Assembly: GCA_966674685.1 (NCBI GenBank)
Contig: CBKWJC010000017.1
Location: 19,648 to 83,647 of the forward strand
DNA: 64,000 nucleotides
Direction: 5' to 3'
DNA from: Thainema sp966674685
Lineage (GTDB): Bacteria; Cyanobacteriota; Cyanobacteriia; Phormidesmidales; Phormidesmidaceae
Within the stretch, counting starts at the first letter, position 1. Every line of letters starts with the position of its first letter. Below are positions 60,403 through 64,000 of the stretch, piece after piece. The position numbers and the translations under genes are program-made. Below the pieces are notes generated by a model. The model saw only the letters and a program-made list of their open reading frames with translations, made no database searches and had not been told where the DNA came from.

Positions 60403-63400
60403 ATGATGAATATCTCTCGCTCTATTGTTTTTATCGATGCTGCTATTGATGATTGCCAACAATTAGCTGGTGGTGTACATCCCAATGTAGATGTCGTTAT
60501 TTTGCGTCCCGATGTTAATGCTATTCAGCAGATTACAGCGGTACTCCGGAAAAACGCAGAAATTGATGATGTTCACATTGTTGCTCATGGATTCCCTGGC
60601 TGTTTGTTCTTGGGGAATGAGTCGCTGAGTTTGGCGACTGTTGAGCGCTATGCCGCAGAGTTGGGGCAGTGGTTCCGCCAGCCGGATACAACTGAGTTGC
60701 CGCAACAGCCAACGCTACGGATTTATGGCTGTAATGTGGCGGCAGGAGATGCGGGCGCGGAATTTTTAGATCATCTGCATCGGTTAACTGGTGCGGCGAT
60801 CTACGCGTCTCAGCAGTTAGTTGGAAGTGCGGCGCAAGGGGGAACATGGCAGTTAGAAGCTGCGATCGCACCGTCTCCCTCAGTCGATCAGATTAACCGT
60901 GATACTGATGCCCAACGCTCAGCCTCTCTTGTTTTTAGCTCCGAAACCCTACAGACCTATGCTGGCGTATTTGCCGCCCCGTCCCAGGCAAACCTGATCT
61001 TCAGTCCAACTTCTCCTGTTAATGAAGGCACAACTGTCAATTTAAACGGTACATTTCAAGATGAGGTCGATCAGACTCATACCATTCAAATCAATTGGGG
61101 TGACGGCACAGTTGTAACTGTTCCGGCTGCTGACATCTTTGATAGTGGCACAGGTGCATACAGCTTTAATATCGACCATACCTATCTAGATAACCCAACG
61201 AGCGGTACAGCCTACACGGTGACCGTCACCGTCACCGATTCAGAGAACCTGACATCAACCACAACCAACCTGTTCACGGTTAATAACCTTGCGCCCTCAA
61301 TCAATGAGGCAAATCCTGTCCTGAATGTGACAGAGGATGCAACGACCGCTGCAACTTTAACGCTGACCGCGACTGATCCAGGTGCTGATACGCTGACGTG
61401 GTCGGTCAGCCAACCTGCCCAGAACGGTGTTGTTGCTATCGATCCAGCTACTGGACAGATTTCCTACACGCCAAATGCCAACTTTAGCGGTACCGATAGC
61501 GTTACCGTGCGCGTGTCTGATGGCGATGGTGGCACGGATACTGTGACAGTTGGTATTAACGTCACGGCTGTGAATGATGCCCCAAGCTTAACGGGCAATG
61601 CTCAACTGCCAAATGTCAATGAAGATGTCACTAATCCCGCTGGGCAGACGGTTTCGAGTCTGTTCAGTGGAGTATTTACCGATATCGATCCGGGATCTTC
61701 ACTGGCGGGGATTGCAATTCAAGCGAATACAGCTAATTCCACCACCCAAGGCCGTTGGCAATATTCAACTAATGGTGGCGGCAGTTGGTTTGGTGTTGGT
61801 ACGACGGTCTCTGAATCTAGTGCGCTGTTTTTGTCTGCGAATACCCTAGTGCGGTTTGTGCCTGCGTCCAACTTCAGCGGAGAACCGCCAGCACTGACGG
61901 TACGTGCGATTGATAATAGTTTTACAGGAACATTCACGGACGGTCAGTTTTCGATTATTCGACGTTCTGTTGCAACAAATGGTGGTACAACGCCCTACTC
62001 GGCTTCGACAGGTCTGCTGAGCATCACGGTTATTCCTCAGAACGATGCACCTGTGATCGATCCAGCTCAGCCCTTCACTATTTCTGTGCCGGAAGGTTCA
62101 CTAGCGGAAACCAGCGTTGCAACATTCTTGGCAACCGATCCAGAAGGTGATCCGATTACCTGGGAACTGATTGACGGCAATGTTGATGTCGATGGTGATG
62201 GTGTTGACGCGTTCCGCCTCAGTTCGTCTGGACAGCTCATCATCAACGATGCTGACGATATTGACTTCGAGAGCGGTGTGACGTCGTTCAATCTGGTTGC
62301 AGAAGTGACTGACGACGAAGGAGCTTCTTCGCAGGCAACGTTCACGGTTAACATCACTAATGTTGATGAACCACCAGCAATCGATCCGAATCAAAATTTA
62401 ACCTTTTCTTTGGCCGAAGATGCTCCGCTGAATACTGTTGTTGGAACTCTAGCAGCCACTGATTCTGATCCGGGTTCTGTTTTTACTTGGACAATTTTGT
62501 CAGGTAACGGGCCAGATAGTGATACAGACACGACGTTACCGTTTGGCATTAATAGCAATGGGGAAATCTTCGTTGCTGACCCTGATGATATTGACTTTGA
62601 AAGCGGCAATACAACCTACACTTTGGAGGTGCAGGTCGCTGACCAAACTGGGCTGACCGACACCGTTACGGTGACGATTAACTTAACCAATGTTAATGAA
62701 GCGCCTGAGATCACGACCCCCGTTGGCCCGTTTGATGTGTCCGAAGATACTCCTCAGGGGGCAGTGGTTGGTGCGATCGCAGCTACCGATCCCGATGGAG
62801 ACAGCATCATCTGGTCAATTGCAGGTGATAATCCTGACTTGGATGGTGATGGCAATGGTGCATTTGCGATTGATAGCAACGGCAATCTCATCATCAATGA
62901 TGCAGACGATCTAGACTTTGAGACTCTTCCCAACAGTTTTGATCTCGAAGTTACCGCTGCGGATGCGAGTGGTGCAACTGATACAGAAATCGTGACGGTC
63001 AATGTCACGGCTGCCAATGAAGCACCCACAGATATTGCTCTATCCAACGATATTGTTGATGAAAATACTCCTGGTGCCACCGTTGGGACGCTGACCGTCA
63101 CTGATCCAGATGCTGGCGATACGTTTACGTTTACAGTTGATGACCCGCGCTTTGTCTTCAACGGCAGTGACCTCCAGCTTGCCGCTGATGTCAGCCTTGA
63201 CTATGAGACAGAACCGACTGTCACAATTGAAATTACCGCTACTGATGCAGGCGGTCTAAGCTACACCGAAACGTTTACTATCAATGTCTTTGACCTGTCG
63301 GAAGCTCCGGTCATTGCTCCGGGGCAGGTGTTGACGGTGCCCGAAAATTCACCAGAAGGCACCACCGTTGGAACGGTATCAGCGGCTGACCCAGAAGGCG

Positions 63401-64000
63401 ACATTTCCAACTGGCTGATTGACGACGCCAGCAATGCCGATGCGGATGGAGATGGCGAGTTTGCCTTTGGCATTGACGGCTCTGGGTCGATCTTCGTCAA
63501 TGATGCAGACGAAATTGACTTTGAGACTACACCCACCTACACACTGGGTGTGACAGCCATTGATGAAGATGGCAACATTTCTACTGAGAACGTTACGGTT
63601 AACGTCACTAATGTCAACGAGCCACCGATCATCACGCCAGGTCAGGTCTTTACCATTCCTGAAAATTCTCCAATCGGTAGTCTAATTGGTACTCCAGTTG
63701 ATGTAACTGATCCAGAAAACAACTTCTCTCGATTTAGGATCATTGACGGCAATGTCGATAACGATGGTGATGGCGTTCGAGCGTTTGGAATTAGTCCGGC
63801 TGGACAACTATTTGTCCTCGACAATGGCGACTTGAACTTTGAAGCATTTCCAACGAGCTACACGCTGACGCTTGAGGCTAGCGATCGGCAAGGATTAATC
63901 AGTACCGAGACAATCACGATTAACGTCACGAACGTTAATGAACCTCCGTTCATTCCGGCGGGTCAGGCATTTGACGTTGATGAGAACTCTCCGACTGGCA
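60403..64000 (+). CDS. Giant DUF4347 / PKD / cadherin-repeat surface protein, 3' partial
   Basis: The frame is open from ATG 60403 (a second ATG follows at once) to the window edge: 1199 residues so far. Residues about 1-170 are a DUF4347 domain (SRSIVFIDAAIDDCQQL, DDVHIVAHGFPGCLFLG, LRIYGCNVAAGDAGAEFLDHL). A PKD-like unit (about 200-295, INWGDGTVVTV), a VCBS/cadherin-like unit (about 305-390, YTPNANFSGTDSVTVRVSDGDGG) and another beta unit (about 390-545) follow. From about 545 at least six ~105-residue cadherin-like repeats begin, marked by acidic DVDGDGV-type loops and NDADDIDFE-type segments, likely binding calcium. It has no N-terminal signal peptide, as is usual for type I secreted DUF4347 proteins. 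It is probably a secreted adhesin or matrix protein. Confidence 0.92.
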   Translation, partial: MMNISRSIVFIDAAIDDCQQLAGGVHPNVDVVILRPDVNAIQQITAVLRKNAEIDDVHIVAHGFPGCLFLGNESLSLATVERYAAELGQWFRQPDTTELPQQPTLRIYGCNVAAGDAGAEFLDHLHRLTGAAIYASQQLVGSAAQGGTWQLEAAIAPSPSVDQINRDTDAQRSASLVFSSETLQTYAGVFAAPSQANLIFSPTSPVNEGTTVNLNGTFQDEVDQTHTIQINWGDGTVVTVPAADIFDSGTGAYSFNIDHTYLDNPTSGTAYTVTVTVTDSENLTSTTTNLFTVNNLAPSINEANPVLNVTEDATTAATLTLTATDPGADTLTWSVSQPAQNGVVAIDPATGQISYTPNANFSGTDSVTVRVSDGDGGTDTVTVGINVTAVNDAPSLTGNAQLPNVNEDVTNPAGQTVSSLFSGVFTDIDPGSSLAGIAIQANTANSTTQGRWQYSTNGGGSWFGVGTTVSESSALFLSANTLVRFVPASNFSGEPPALTVRAIDNSFTGTFTDGQFSIIRRSVATNGGTTPYSASTGLLSITVIPQNDAPVIDPAQPFTISVPEGSLAETSVATFLATDPEGDPITWELIDGNVDVDGDGVDAFRLSSSGQLIINDADDIDFESGVTSFNLVAEVTDDEGASSQATFTVNITNVDEPPAIDPNQNLTFSLAEDAPLNTVVGTLAATDSDPGSVFTWTILSGNGPDSDTDTTLPFGINSNGEIFVADPDDIDFESGNTTYTLEVQVADQTGLTDTVTVTINLTNVNEAPEITTPVGPFDVSEDTPQGAVVGAIAATDPDGDSIIWSIAGDNPDLDGDGNGAFAIDSNGNLIINDADDLDFETLPNSFDLEVTAADASGATDTEIVTVNVTAANEAPTDIALSNDIVDENTPGATVGTLTVTDPDAGDTFTFTVDDPRFVFNGSDLQLAADVSLDYETEPTVTIEITATDAGGLSYTETFTINVFDLSEAPVIAPGQVLTVPENSPEGTTVGTVSAADPEGDISNWLIDDASNADADGDGEFAFGIDGSGSIFVNDADEIDFETTPTYTLGVTAIDEDGNISTENVTVNVTNVNEPPIITPGQVFTIPENSPIGSLIGTPVDVTDPENNFSRFRIIDGNVDNDGDGVRAFGISPAGQLFVLDNGDLNFEAFPTSYTLTLEASDRQGLISTETITINVTNVNEPPFIPAGQAFDVDENSPTG
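62040..64000 (+). repeat. Tandem cadherin-like coding repeats (~315-330 bp)
   Basis: Units begin near 62050, 62380, 62705, 63020, 63305, 63625 and 63945, each opening with a PxIxPxQ-type or equivalent segment then ENSP/EDTP. Repeats share DxDGDG loops and an (N)DADDIDFE-like core. They are protein-level repeats with diverged DNA. Confidence 0.8.

Noticed and set aside
61719..63824. Several minus-strand reading frames rich in Ser/Pro/Val opposite the cadherin repeats
   Set aside because: They are antisense shadows of the repeat-encoding gene; composition mirrors its codons, and the plus strand is continuously open and matches known domains.

Overview
This 64 kb window is chromosomal DNA of a cyanobacterium. 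The evidence is a set of photosynthesis and carbon-fixation genes (psbZ, a Psb35-like gene, ycf3, petH with a CpcD-like linker domain, prk, ftrC), the cyanobacterial sufR / sufBCDS arrangement, several cyanobacteria-specific families (DUF4327, iron-uptake SLH/OprB porin) and dozens of copies of the HIP1 palindrome GCGATCGC. Moderate GC and gene content suggest a Leptolyngbya-like lineage, but that is inference. I see no rRNA, tRNA, CRISPR array, IS transposase or prophage.

Layout. 1-6.8 kb: 3' part of a GH24 lysozyme with three N-terminal repeats, a zinc-ribbon protein, a pentapeptide-repeat membrane protein, glcF, a small conserved gene, an RhtA-like exporter and an internally duplicated unknown. 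6.9-13.6 kb: iron-sulfur block, sufS-sufD-sufC-sufB with ftrC upstream on the minus strand and sufR divergent. 13.9-25.5 kb: ispD, purK, galE, a LysR regulator, an ethylene-receptor-type histidine kinase, a lipase-like hydrolase, a lumenal thioredoxin-fold protein and an 844-residue nucleotidyltransferase/phosphomannomutase fusion. 25.8-38.9 kb: phasin-like protein, OprB porin, NCS2 permease, psbZ, Asp-rich YqiJ-like protein, DUF4327, DUF2993, GerMN, ArsR, a secreted heptad-repeat protein and a GT2. 39-50.5 kb: deoC-recO, MFS, GT4, SRPBCC proteins, VOC protein, Psb35, PAP2 phosphatase, universal stress protein, DUF362. 50.8-59.1 kb: petH/prk, hydrolase, DUF4129-DUF4350 pair, gatC, ycf3. 60.4-64 kb: the 5' part of a giant DUF4347/PKD/cadherin-repeat surface protein that runs off the window.

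Functional links: FtrC passes ferredoxin electrons to thioredoxin, and PRK keeps both regulatory cysteines (Cys19, Cys41), so the redox input and its Calvin-cycle target lie in one window. FtrC itself carries an Fe-S cluster and sits between sufR and sufB, with a near-match to the SufR operator upstream, suggesting co-regulation with Fe-S assembly.

The most unusual content is intergenic. At least four families of dispersed small elements recur: a ~105-bp element with TATAGC-type ends (three copies plus a fragment), TTTGTGAAA/TTTCACAAA palindromes (five copies, one a 59-nt near-perfect palindrome), an AGTAGGTTG-led hairpin family (four to five copies), and GCCGCCGC-core hairpins (three copies). 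Several single long inverted repeats add to this.
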